Assembly (NCBI GenBank): GCA_030549175.1 | Contig: JAUKUA010000001.1 | Span: 3,658,001 to 3,722,000 of the forward strand | Direction of reading: 5' to 3' | DNA length: 64,000 bases | Source of the DNA: Lasiosphaeris hirsuta | Taxonomy: Eukaryota; Ascomycota; Sordariomycetes; Sordariales; Lasiosphaeriaceae | Shown: in pieces, positions 44,441-55,955 of the stretch | How the letters are laid out: every line of letters begins with the position of its first letter | Position numbering within the stretch: position 1 is the first letter of the stretch | The notes under the pieces: generated by a model | What the model saw: only the letters and a program-made list of their open reading frames with translations | What the model was told of the DNA's origin: nothing | The model's database searches: none | Position numbers and translations under genes: made by a program

Positions 44441-47420
44441 GGATCTAAGCGGCTCCTCCCCAACGATTTACCAATGTCAGGTCACAGGCACCAACCTAGT
44501 ATGACTAAGTCTCGGGAGTGAGTTCTTCTCTGATCGAGCCTTCCATCCTTAGCCGCTATGTCCACATTCTAGGGCTGAGCTATTATCCTCCCTAGACGGG
44601 GACGGGAAAAGGTAGGCACTAGGCTCTGCAGGAGGGTCAGGTCAGTTTGGAAAGTAAGGTAAGGTAGCTCACCGAAGGCAACTCGTCGCGACCTCAGTAT
44701 TTTCTCCCTGTCCAAGGTTTCTCCCACCTTGCCTTGCCGACCCGCAGCATCTTGTCTCGACCTGGCGACCTGGAGCTCCGGGAGCAGCCGCCAGCAAAGC
44801 TGATCAAGGGAGCGGTTTTCCGCAGATCTGCCCAATGCCCCTGTTATTTTGACTCGTTTCCCTCCATGCATCCCACAACTGCCACACACCCCTGCCGCAA
44901 ATCGAGCCTTCCCCAAAGCCCGTAGAATGCAGACGATATCGTTTGGATAACATCAAGGAATGCTGGCCAGCAAAAAATTCGCTCAGACCGATCCGTCAGT
45001 TGTCTACTACATACCGTACCTAATCCGATAGAGGCTGCAGCTCTAATTCTGGCACCACGGCTAAACATGCCCTCGATATGAACGGAACACCAACCTGACG
45101 GCGTTGTTGCACGCCATGATCCTGGTCTATGCTTTCAGGCTCTCGCCTGCTTGCCGACCTTCCCTCGTCGTCTTGGCCATGTGCAAATATAATTGGGCAG
45201 TATACCTGACCTGGCACACCTGAGGTTTGGCCTATCTAAACCCCATAATCCCAGCAGCCCCTGAAAAGGAACGAGTGTGTCGCCATCAACGCCAACCTCA
45301 AGGTAGAGTTGCTAGGCTGTAGTCATAGGGGGGTCCCGATGATGCCTTAACTCGCTCCGTCTAGGCCCTACGGGTGTACCAAGCTCGCGTTGGTGGATCT
45401 AAAGGACGGGAGATAGCTATTGCTACTCCAGGGCCGCCTGCCGAGACTGCTTGAGAAACCCATGGACTCCAGTTCTCCAGATCCATGCAGCCGTTGTGCC
45501 GCATGTTGATGCGCCCGCGGGTACAGCCAGTGGGATGCATCACCGAGGTGGGCCATCCCTTGAAGTACCCCTACCTTGGCAACAGTCCGACAGACAGACG
45601 AGAATCTTGGTTCGGCTCTCTCCCTCCACATCCAAACGCAGCGCACACGAGGCCCCTTGCAAATGTTCGGGCTTAGCGCCACCGTCCTCGCACCTAGCTG
45701 ACCTGTCTTGGAAATCGAGCTTTTGGGCCTAGTATTTGTCAGTCATTGACACCAAACTTGGGTTGATGCGATCAAAGCCCACGTCATCAGACGAGCGCCG
45801 GGGTTTGCAGTCGATCGTGTTTCAACATACGGTGCCCGAGCCTCGGCAGCTGGGCCGGCTTCGCTGTCTGTTGCAAGGACACCTTGCCTACCCCGCCGAC
45901 TGAAGCTTCAAACGAACATTTGAAGCTTGGGGCGAATCCCCGTCGATGGTGTGCTTGGGCTAACGCCACTTCTCCGTTTGGCCTTGCGTATTCGAGTGGA
46001 TATGTACAACGCGGTTAATTAGGGGATCGACGACGGGATTATGGATGTGGTGGGCGGTCGCACCATGCCGTGGCTTTTCCATGTCTGGCATGCGTGCCAA
46101 AAGGCTTAGATCCTGCGGAACACATCGCGTGTCGAAATCCCTTGCGCGAAGCCAGTCCGATGCGAGTTGTTGCTTTTTCAAGCCGAGCGGCCCCCTGCCT
46201 CCACTCACGGATTCCGACATCACGTTCAAAGCTTCGATTTACAAGACATGTCCTTTTGAGAATCTCCTGTCATCACATGATTGTGTGGGACTGCGGGGTT
46301 CGAACAGCTCCTCGCTCCTCGCTCCCCTCCGAACTGGCTCAATTGTCTATCTGTCCACCGCATCCCGTCGATGGCTTCTTATATGCTCAAGTTGTTCCAG
46401 AAAACAAAATCCGGTGATCGACCGTTGGGATTCATCTTCTAGATCGTCCTCGGCGAGTCTGTGAGGTCGTATTCTACCTAGGAGACACGTGGGGAGAAAG
46501 CTGCTGGCCGCTCCTGCAAATTCAACCAAGGCTGCAGCGATAGGGTAGGGCGAGGTATATGCAATGAACAAGCTGGTTTAGTCCACAAACGGCCAACCGG
46601 TGGGCGCAGCAGTTTCACATTTTGTCCAGCTCAACACGGCGAATGACGAGTTTCGTATGTTGTTGGGATCTTTAACCACGTTTTATGCCGCCATTCTCTG
46701 GTTCGGTGGTCAAAACCCCTCTGCTATTCCTTGTAGGTAGCTCAGACCGAGTTGCTATCCCCTAGGGTTGAGTCGGCTTGGCACCGGATCCGAGCGCGCT
46801 GCATTACACAGGCTGAGACTACGAATAGGGGCCTCTGCAAGTAGTGTATATTCACAGCTCTTGAGGCTACTTGCGGGGTGGTGAAATAGCCCAATGCGCA
46901 ACGCGTGTCACCACGGTGCCTTTGGGTAAGGTAGTGTTGTCGGGGCGGGCTACCAGCCGTGTTTTGACGTTGCAGTGGCTTGCCTTGGGAGAGCGATTGA
47001 GTTCCGCTGCACAATTTTCCGCAAAAGCTCAGGCAGGGTATTTTTGGCGTCTGGTGTCTGGGGATCAGCACCAGGCTTCTTGGCCTTCCAGGCGCTTCTT
47101 TATCAATACCAGGACCCCCTCCACCCCCAGCCGTGCCCACGGCCTGCGGGAAGCGGTTTTCTGGATCCGTGTTCAGCACCCGAGATCAACTGGAGCTGGT
47201 TTGTCTGGGGTTCGCGTCCTGAAAGCGGCAGACCCTTTGACTTGGTGAAGGGCCCAAGATGGACGCTGTTGCATGATTACCATGCATATTTGCCAATGCC
47301 GGCAAAATCGCAATCCCCAATGCCTTTGAGCATATTGGCGTTTCTTAATACCGCTAGGGTTAACGGGAGCGGCGGACGCCATATGAGAAAACCTGGGTCA
47401 CAAGTCTGAAGCCCCCCTTC

Positions 47421-47450
47421 CTGGATAGGCCTGGATAGGCCTGGATAGGC
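47421..47450. repeat. Tandem repeat, 10-bp unit x3
   Basis: Three perfect head-to-tail copies of CTGGATAGGC in intergenic DNA. Confidence 0.9.
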
Positions 47451-47830
47451 AGTGTTGTTTCCCAACCGGTGAGCCATGGCTGGGGTGACGAAACCAGCAG
47501 CATGTGCGTTGGTCTCTGGAAAGGGGGGCACGGGGGATGGTGGGAGTGGTGGGAGGGTCCGGTATCAGGGCTGGTCAGTATGCCAATCACGACATGGCGC
47601 GCAGCGGAACGGCGGTTGTGTCGTGCATTTGGTGGTGGTGGCAGTGAGTAGATGGGTGTGGGGTTCACGGGCGAACGGTCCTTTGAGATGTTGATCAAGG
47701 ATCTCGAGACTAAGCACTGACCAATCCCGCAATCTCGAATCTTTCTAGAGCCGTTCTGTGGGCCAGGCACCGCTGGGCACGGCGATTTGTGCAGGTTGTA
47801 CGCTGCTCCAGCTCAAATGAATGCAAGCAG

Positions 47831-47856
47831 CCCTGGTGCGCCCTGGTGCGCCCTGG
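47831..47856. repeat. Tandem repeat, 10-bp unit x2.6
   Basis: Two full copies and one partial copy of CCCTGGTGCG in intergenic DNA. Confidence 0.85.
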
Positions 47857-49068
47857 CAGCCTCCACAGTCATAATGGCCTTGGTCTTGGGGCCTGGGGGT
47901 TGAGGTACATGCTCTGCTCTCGTTTGATGCTTGTTTGGGGGGCTTAACCATGCTACCACTGCTCATGCTGGTCGAAACATCGCCTGGAGCATCAACAACC
48001 TTGTTTGGGAGCTCCCTCCCAAGATAGGCCCATCACCTGTGTCAAGGAAGGCAGGCTAACGATGCCTCTGGGCCTTTCGCCTTTCCCCGGGAATATCCTT
48101 TGGCATATAAAACAGCTGGCATCAAGAACACGGCGGCTCTTGTCCTCCCCCCCCCCCGACCAGATTTTTCCTCGATGTAATTTATAACCTCTCGATATCC
48201 CACCAACCACTCGCCGTGATAATAGGCCTCTGGAGCACCCTTGACCCTTACTCCATAACACAGCTACACTAACACCCCACCGTCCACTTGGCCGCTGTCG
48301 GTCGTCTGCTTTGGACAATAACCCAATACTGTGCTGCTGCTCTCTCTCGCCCTCGCTTGGAGAATCTCGTCGAGCCTGCGATTTTATCGAAAACAGTTGT
48401 CCCTTCGGCTGAAGTCATCGAGCCGTCCATCCAACAACATCTCGTGTCATTGCCGGATAAGAGACAGTCTGCTGTTTTTCACCCATCACCACCTCAGCAG
48501 ACAGAGCAAGCTCGCCCCTCTTCTAACCAGTTAAGCGCCGGCAACACTTGTTAGTCCCAATTTCGCCTTCCTCTTTTGCACTTGTCATCTTCCTTGCGAG
48601 GCTCTTTACCCCTCCCCTCCCTTGCCTGCCTGGCCTGCCTGCGTCTGGCCCCCCCCCCCTCCCCCCTTCTTCCCCTTTCCTGCCGGCCTTCCCTACCCAC
48701 TGGGGGGCGGATGAGGAGGCGTATCCTCGGTGCTTTGCTGTGCGGTTGCGTGCGTGCGCTGCAAAAAGCTCGGAGAAATAGTACCTAGTCTACCTACCAC
48801 ACACAAACACCTGCCTAGGGTGCTTGCGCATATTATATTCCATCAGCCCCGTCGCCGAACGTGCCCTTTTCAGTATTAACACAACCAAAGACGGAAAAAA
48901 AAAAAAACTTTTTCGTCGCAGAGAAGACCCAAGAAAAAAAAGGCTGACTTGAAAAATAACCCTTGACCCCAGCAGCCTCCATCCATCTCAGCCCCGTAGC
49001 TGAGACCATCCAAACAACACACAACACACACCACATACTTTGCGCCCCAAGATCCACAAGCAGCAATC

Positions 49069-50070
49069 ATGGCAAAGCTATTCATCGGGTAAGTCTTAGC
49101 CCATCTTGGGAAGAGGAAGAGAAAAATTCTCTGCGTTCTGTTGGCGCGCGATTCCATTCCGAACCCCTCTCACCGTCCGACCCCGGCCCGGCCACTGACC
49201 GAGATACGATGCATGCAGCGGCCTTGCGTGGCACACAGAAGAGGGCACTCTCAGACAGAAGTTTGAGGAGTTTGGTGCCGTTGAGGAAGCAGTATGTTTG
49301 ATTTTGCGACTTTTTTCTTTCTTTGATGCAATCACGGGAGTGGCGTGTGATGGCTTCTTGCCTCGTGGTCGCTTCCGGGTATCGCGTCATAACCGCGCGC
49401 GCGCAACACGGGGTGAACATCGCTTTTCTAACACAAGATCTTTCCCCTCACTCTTTAGGTTGTCGTCAAGGACCGCGACACTGGTCGTAGCCGTGGCTTC
49501 GGCTTCGTCCGCTACACCAACGATGACGATGCCCAGAAGGCCATCTCTGAGATGAACAACATCGAGTAAGGACAACCTAACCCCCCCCCCCCCCCCCTCC
49601 TCTTGACCTCTTGGCATTTACGGAGCGGCTTGGCCCTAACATCGCCGCCTAGGTTTGACGGACGCACTATCCGTGTTGACAGGGCCTCGGACACTGGCCC
49701 GAGAGGTGGTGGTGGCCGCGGTGGTGGCCAGGGTGGCTACGGCGGCGGCCGCGGCGGCTATGGCCAGCAGCAGGCCCCCGTTGGCGGCCCCGGCATCGCG
49801 TACGGAGCGCCCCAGCAGCCGTACGGCCTGCCGCCCAATGTCTACGGCCAGCCGTATGGTGGCCGAGGATATGCGCAGCAAGCCCCCGCTGGCTATGCCG
49901 CCCCTCCCCCGCAAGGTAAAAAAAGAAGTCGAGACGAAAGTGTGGAGAAGTATGAACTAACTCGGTGCACAGGATGGCAGCAGAACCCCTACACCTACGC
50001 CGACCCATCCCACGGCGGGCAGCCGCACCAACAGCCCCCTACCCAGCAAGGTGGCCAGGGCGGTTACTAA
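49069..50070 (+). CDS. Glycine-rich RNA-binding protein (single RRM)
   Basis: Five exons, 49069-49088, 49219-49291, 49459-49565, 49653-49915 and 49973-50070, encode 186 residues. The RRM is at residues 2-80 with RNP2 LFIGGL (4-9) and RNP1 RGFGFVRY (43-50). It is cut by three introns (130, 167 and 87 nt). The C-terminal half is rich in Gly, Gln, Tyr and Pro ([21 protein letters not shown], then [10 protein letters not shown] repeats), as in plant GRP7 and animal cold-inducible RBPs, which bind mRNA and often regulate their own splicing. The first coding exon is only 20 nt. The fourth intron is 57 nt and contains no in-frame stop. The third intron has a 17-nt C run. All splice ends are GT-AG. 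The ATG (AATCATGGC context) begins the conserved MAKLFIGGL. Confidence 0.92.
49581..49597. repeat. Homopolymer of 17 C in RRM gene intron 3
   Basis: Seventeen consecutive C beginning 15 nt after the intron 3 donor (GTAAGG at 49566). It is on the transcribed-sense strand. Confidence 0.9.
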
Positions 50071-51063
50071 GGGGATTCGCCCAGGTTTTGCGTCAGCGTT
50101 GTGAGTCGCGACCAGGGATGACCGGGACAGACTATGACCATGCATCAAACTCGCGACGGTAGTATTCCGCCTTTGGCGGGGGAGGACAAAGAGACGGAGA
50201 CGGGTTCAACGAAATGGAGGAGAGCCTCGGAAGAAAACGAGCGCCTCAAACCTTTGCTAAATAACCTTGGGCCTTCCCCCTTTTTTTCTTTGCTTCATTC
50301 CTGTGTGCGACCCGTTGGCTAGCCAAAGTTTGGCCTTGCCGTTGACCCTGCTGTACGATCAGGCTTTGTTGCTCTGTGAGGACCGCTACAATATACCCCA
50401 TGCGCGCGCTATGTTATCTTTCTTTTCCGGGCCCAGCTTGGATAGCTTTCTTCTTTCTATGGAGTTCTAGCCATCTGGGCTTAGGCAAGCCCGATGTTCC
50501 CCCTTCCCCAAGGGGTAGCTCCTGGGATATTCTCCTTTGACGTTTGCCGTGTTGTGTTGCTGCAATTTTTAGGTTTTGATGTGCTCGTTTTCTTCTTCAT
50601 CATTTGCTTTGGATGTTGTGGATTATTTCCCGCTGCTGTCGAAAAAAAGTCTCGTTACTGCTTCACTGTTTCCCGTGTTGAGAGAATTACGACAGGGGCT
50701 GGGAGGATTGGGACATTGTATGAGCTGTCAAATGACGGACTGGAAGGGTCTGAGGGCAAGGGGCCTACCTAGTCTACACGGCAACACGATGTCTTTTGGT
50801 GCCACATGAATAGCCCAGTGTGTCGGGGGAGGATGGAAAGAGAGGAAGCGGCCCGTTCTGTGGCTGTCGTAGTGGAGTGGCAACGACAACACGAGGGGAC
50901 TGTGGGAGAAATGAGGATCGGAAAAGAGAAGGCAAAAGGACTTGAACATGGATGAGCTGCTGCTGCAAGCGCATTCCAGGAGGCGAGCCATAGGAATGCT
51001 TGGTTGCTGTTTTGTGTTTTGGTTTCTTCACTTCTTCATGAAGTTTTCTCTGTCTCTTCTTGT
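50071..51063. other. Convergent 3' flanks of the RRM gene and ChaC gene
   Basis: About 990 nt between convergent stops, with a long T-rich 3' UTR-like stretch on the plus strand (50270-50650). No gene was recognised. Confidence 0.55.
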
Positions 51064-52445
51064 TCATCTACGCTGCTGGCTCTCTTGAAGTCGTGATGGT
51101 GTGACTGAAATTCCGGCCACGACTCCACGGTCTAGACTGACATTGACAGGGTGGGGCGAACGCAAGATTTGGCTGTCAGTTCGACTGGTGCTGTCGCCAC
51201 TTCTCTCCCTTTGAACCAACATAAACGCCCGGAGGCGGTTTGACAGGTCCGTGACATGCTCATCCCCGCTCTCGGGGCTGAGCTCGTTCAAGGCCTTCTC
51301 CAACCTTAAAAGGTATTCCTGGTTTGGTCCACTGGGCCCGTGGCTTTGGAAGATGTGCTCCGCGAGTTGCTGAGGATCTTGAGGGCCTACGAACTGTTCG
51401 TTTTCGGGCGTGCCGATGTAAACTAGGGCTTGAATCGGACTCCGCTGCGACAGGTCGGTGTTAGGTGCCGGGTGGAAAGGTGTGTAGTGAATTGTGTACC
51501 CGTTGATTTCGCGGATGTCGAGGTAGTCCTTTACCTCATCGACGTGGTCCGGTTGAATACGGTAGGCAATGCCCCAGACTCGCTCAGGTGCCGAGCTATG
51601 GTGGTCTGTTAGCCGCTCCCAGTAGGATCTTTCTATGAGAGTAACCACGCGACCTGGGGCCTCCGGTGTGCCACGATGGTCTTCGCTATAAGCGACGGCG
51701 GGATTGGTTAGTTATTCGTTGTTGGCTCTGCATATGGGGTTTCTAGGGGCGGGATAGAGGCGGTGCTGAAAGTATGCGACAAGCTCTGATCATATATGGG
51801 CGATATGTGGCCAAAACTTGAGGGGGCTCAGCTGGTGTGTCCAACGCTGCCCACGGCCACGTGTGCATAGCTGTAGAAATAGTGTGCGGGTGATGAGCTA
51901 CCTTGCCTATACAATGATTAGCAAGATGTGTTTGATCAGGGGCAGACTTGTAACCGGGCGAAAGTGTGGACGGAGCAGAGGGGCAACGCGGAGTCGCATG
52001 ATCTACATCGTCAGGGGGCGTGGGAAGCTGCTAGTAGTAGACAAGACATATGCCAACAGTGACAGCACAACAGGGGCGGCGAGTAGATAACGTATTGTTT
52101 GTGTGGAACGGAAATAAGATGCATACCTGCCAGAAACGCCGGACGTAACCCGTTACCCATCCTGGGATTCTTTGATCTAGTTCCAGTTAGCCAATGTTGC
52201 CGTCTCGAAACAGGAGGTAAGCAAGGCGGCAGCTTAAGCTTAAGCTCGACCTTGGGCATAGACCTAAATAGACGGATGGGCCATGTTTACCAAAGTGTGG
52301 AGGCGGCTTCCATATCAGACTTCTTGATCATTTGTTACCCATTAGCATTCGAAGTCAACTCAACCCATCACCGAGAAAAAGGAACGGACCCGTAGCCAAA
52401 CAGCCAGAACTCGTCCGATGGGGCGGGGTGAGCTTCGACAGACAT
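51064..52445 (-). CDS. GCG1: ChaC-type gamma-glutamylcyclotransferase (glutathione degradation)
   Basis: ChaC/Gcg1 enzymes cleave glutathione to 5-oxoproline and Cys-Gly in the cytosol. Five exons give 254 residues: 52445-52390, 52322-52291, 52176-52127, a 5-nt microexon at 51906-51902, and 51685-51064. The protein begins MSVEAHPAPSDEFWLFGYG, joined to SLIWKPPPHF, then DQRIPGWVTGYVRRFWQ, the microexon (Ala plus part of Ser), and SEDHRGTPEAPGRVVTLIERSYWERL. Further motifs are APERVWGIAYRI and YLDIREINGYTIHYTPFHP. FGYGSLIW and FWQxSxDHRGTPExPGRVVTL are the family's substrate-binding landmarks. The first donor is GTCCGT, which is unusual. Introns 3 and 4 are 220 and 216 nt, longer than most here. 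The microexon rests on flanking splice signals and on restoring the conserved motif. Confidence 0.88.
51902..51906 (-). other. 5-nt microexon of the ChaC gene
   Basis: Minus-strand sequence TTGCTAATCATTGTATAG, then GCAAG, then GTAGCT: a branch site, an acceptor, five exon bases and a donor. Joining exon 3 (ending TGG CAG) to GCAAG and then to exon 5 (starting C GAA GAC) gives FWQ-A-S-EDHRG, exactly the family consensus. Leaving it out shifts the frame. Confidence 0.75.
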
Positions 52446-53958
52446 TCCGCAATAAATATCCCCGGAGTGTTTCTGCGAAAGCCGACGTGAGGATATGCCA
52501 GGTCGTCGAGGTGATACTCGGAGTCCTGTGCAACGGCCAAGAAAAGACTCGGGGCTACAAAATAAAGGTCGAAAGGGGGGTTGGTGTTTGGGCTTGAGTG
52601 AAAGCTGGAGTTCCTAGTTCTAGCCAAGAAACACTCCGCACACGGAACATACAACTTGAAGACGGCGCTCCTTCCAGAAAGCCTGCAGTAGTGTCACTTG
52701 GGCAAAGAATGAATGAACGCATGTACGCTTACATAAACCTTTGCCCATTACTTTCCTGTTCTTGTGACAGAAGTGGGACCACATTTTGGCGGGCAGCTGT
52801 TCCTTCCACTGTCTTTGATAGACCGGAAGTCGGCCATATCCATCGGGCTAGGTAGGTAGGAGATTCGAGCGCCTGGACCTATCTATCTACGGCTCCGGCT
52901 CCTGTTCGGTGTCTGTGAGAAATTTTGAGATTCAAAAGTCCAGCTGCGAAGAACTGGGCGAGTTGCCTCGAAAGAGAAAAGTATTGCTAACTAAGACACG
53001 GCGCACTGACTCGCCCATCGTCACCGAGGGAGCAGGCGACATAAATGTCAAACGAGCTATGGTGCCGCTGAAACACAGACACCTAGGAGCCCCTTCCGAG
53101 TCCCCCGCGCCCCCGAGCCGAAGTCCCGAAGTCCCGAAGTCCCGACTGCAATCGCTGAAGAATAGCGACCTGTCATTCCCCACAACCGCTACCGGCCATG
53201 TTACGAAATGAATTGCTTAGGTTGTTGGCTGCGTGGCATTTTTCAGTGTTGATCGCAAACTCGATACTGTAGGTCTCACGAAGAGCCAGATGTCGGTGGA
53301 ATGACCCATGTTGACCCGTGGGTGGTGCGATGCGTGCAATACAACACACACCAGTAGTTGCCTGTCGTCATCCGCGCAGTATGATTGCTCACCGACAAGC
53401 ATACTGTCCTTGATGTCTCTGGTTACGTGCGGATGCGAGCCGGGACCGGTTGCTGATAGAGAGTCCATATCTGCCTACGGTCACAATCTTGCGGGGTGGA
53501 CACAGCCCTACAATGGATGGCTGACGGATGCTGGGTGTTTGGTGGTCTGCGCTCCATACCCATTGCCAGAGCAAACCAGGCAGTCTAAGGTAGGTTAGCT
53601 CGCAAGACACAAGGCAGAGAGCCAAGAAGATACTGCGGCCACTGAGACGTCAAGCAATTCATGAAATCCACCTAATACTCTGCTCGGTATTTGCTCCTAG
53701 CCTCACAATAACTCCTGCAGCAAGGCGTGCGGCTGAGCCTGGAAGGAATCCCTCTCGTCTGACTACCAGGCGTTCCTAAAGTGTTTTAGCAGCCGTTCCC
53801 CCCTGCTTACACTTATAACCCTCGATAGGCCTCAGCTCTCTTCTACGCCCCTCCTCCTTCCTGGATCGCACCCCCCGCGCGCTGTCCTGATACAAACCAG
53901 GACGACAACGACCGACGATCCGTGTCGAGTCGGGCGCACTGCATTTCCTGCTGCAATC
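52446..53958. promoter_or_regulatory. Divergent region between the ChaC and penta-EF-hand genes
   Basis: About 1.5 kb between two start codons. It includes an 8-bp tandem repeat (AAGTCCCG x3, 53121-53144). A stop-free stretch of about 100 codons at 52909-53211 lacks an ATG. Confidence 0.5.
53121..53144. repeat. Tandem repeat, 8-bp unit x3
   Basis: Three perfect copies of AAGTCCCG in intergenic DNA. Confidence 0.9.
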
Positions 53959-55074
53959 ATGGCCTACAACCGACCCTACAACCCGGACGAGCTGCCCAGG
54001 TACGTTGTCGTATAGGCGGCCCTGCATCCCCGCGCTCCGCGACAGCTTGAATAACTTCTTGGACGGACTCCTTGCTGACATGATCCTTACCTCTCTAGGT
54101 TCGCAGAGCCAGAGAAAGTGCGCCGCCAACAAGCCCTTAACCCCCCCTACCAGCCCAAGCCGAAGCTAATCCCGTCCTTCTCGCGATCTATAGAAAGGCA
54201 GTGCTGCAGTCCCTAAGCCCGCCACCTCGCCCTCCTACGCTCCGGCTCCTTCATCGCGATACGAAAACAAGCCACCGCCGCCGCGCCCTCTCGAGCACCG
54301 CCCGTCGGATCATTACAGTAGCGGCCCAGGTCCCGCTGACCGGCTATCACCGAGACCGCACCCAAACGCACCTCCCGCCCGCTACGGCATGAGCCCTCCC
54401 CCAACTGCCACGGCCGGCCGCCCGGTCCAGCAACAACATAATCTCCCCCCCGCGGGGAGATCGCAGCCGCCACCAAGCCCCGGGCCCCGCGATAGCGCCG
54501 CTGACCCGACTCTGCTGCCGCTCTTCCGCGCTGTCGACAAAGATGGTGAGTTTTGCCTGCTTCTTCAGCCCCGCCGTTATGCCAAGCTAATACGGACCCC
54601 CCCTACCCAGGCACCGGCCAGCTCTCCGAGAAGGAGCTCTCGGCGGCGCTCGTCAACGGGGACTGGACCTCGTTCGACCCGCACACGGTGCGCATGATGA
54701 TCCGCATGTTCGATAGTGACCGCAGCGGTACCATCGGCTTCGAGGAGTTCTGCGGACTCTGGTCATTCCTGGCCTCGTGGCGGACCCTGTTTGACCGCTT
54801 CGATGCCGATCGCTCAGGCGGCATCAGCATCGACGAGTTCAGTAACGCACTCGTCGCCTTCCGCTATCGCCTGAGCGAGCGCTTTGTCGAGATTCTGTTC
54901 CGCACCTACGACAAGCGCAATGAGGGCGTCATGAGCTTCGACTTGTTTGTCCAGGCTTGCATCAGTCTCAAGCGTATGACGGACGTCTTCAAGAAATATG
55001 ACGATGACCGCGATGGCTTCATTACCTTGAGCTTTGAGGACTTTTTGACTGAGATCTTGCGCCAAATCAAGTAG
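53959..55074 (+). CDS. PEF1: Penta-EF-hand calcium-binding protein (PEF1/ALG-2-like)
   Basis: Yeast Pef1 and animal ALG-2/peflin are calcium sensors that dimerise and bind ESCRT and COPII partners. Four exons, 53959-53999, 54099-54117, 54194-54545 and 54611-55074, encode 291 residues. The second exon is only 19 nt. Introns are 99, 76 and 65 nt (GTACGT, GTGCGC and GTGAGT donors), with consistent phases. The N-terminus reads MAYNRPYNPDELPRFAEPEK, then a Pro-rich, Ser-rich segment typical of fungal Pef1 (PATSPSYAPAPSSRYENKPPPP). Five EF-hands follow: DKDGTGQLSEKEL, DSDRSGTIGFEEF, DADRSGGISIDEF, DKRNEGVMSFDLF (weak ligands) and DDDRDGFITLSFEDF. The first three look able to bind calcium. The end EILRQIK is the usual dimer-forming tail. 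Confidence 0.9.
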
Positions 55075-55955
55075 TGCTGGGGGCAGGGGCGCGGGGACCC
55101 GCAAGAAGGCACTCAAAACCGACGGTGAGTGCAATGGTTGAATGATGGCGGTTTATGAGGGGCAGCAAAGGCCCGGAGAGGGAAGGGCGAACGTTGCTGC
55201 ATCCTATTTTTATTTTTTGGGTTGTTTTGCATTTGGGGGAATGATGGGAAACTTTGAGGGCAGATATGACAGGTCTGGTATTTGCTTCCCTGGAAGATGA
55301 TACCTCGAGCCGCTGTGATGGATCTGGGGTGGGGTGCTAGATTTACATATGATTTAAAAGATGATCAAGTTTTATACCCCTGTATATGGGAACTGTACGG
55401 TGCATGAGGTGAACATAAAGGACCAGCTACATGTGTTTTGATGGAGAATGAATGGCACACCGGCCGAGTGTTTACACCACAAAGATGAGATCCCATGGCA
55501 GTTTTCCATCAGGACCCAATGTTATACCTTCTACCTCCCCCTGGATACACAGTCGCCAGCAGCACAAAGTGCACGTTATCCCATCACAGATTGCATGTGT
55601 TTATTGAGTCGGTGATAGGTCCTCATGAAATGCACATGTTGAATGAACAGATTTTCCATAGGTATAAAATGAAGGTGTGAGAATCTTTGAAGGCAAACGA
55701 CAACCCGCTCCGGCCTTATCGTAATACGCTCTAGTCCCCACCTTAATAATCTTCAGTACAACATAAACCCAGCAATACACTTGGGTCGCTATCATCCCCT
55801 CAAATACACATAGGTAGAAGTAGCAAGAAAGCAGAATCGGCTCTGCGAGGGCCGGTGGTATCTCTAAAGATAAAGCACACAAAGTACAACAACACCAGGA
55901 AGAAGCTTCTATCACATATGACGGCGCCATCATTCGTAAATAAAAGATAAAAGCC
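55075..55955. other. Convergent 3' flanks of PEF1 and the metallo-beta-lactamase-fold gene
   Basis: About 880 nt between convergent stops, A/T-rich in places. No gene or repeat was recognised. Confidence 0.55.

Larger units (their letters stand above)
44441..49068. other. Long intergenic region upstream of the RRM gene
   Basis: About 4.6 kb with no gene I can support. A minus-strand ATG frame at 46220-45960 (86 residues) is the best of several weak candidates. Short tandem repeats lie at 47421-47450 and 47831-47856. From about 48.1 kb to the RRM gene start the plus strand is C- and T-rich with several C runs, as expected of the promoter and leader. Confidence 0.55.

Noticed and set aside
52909..53211. 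Hydrophilic open frame between the ChaC and PEF1 genes
   Set aside because: Starts at GTG with no in-frame ATG at the front, includes the AAGTCCCG repeat, and has no recognisable domain.
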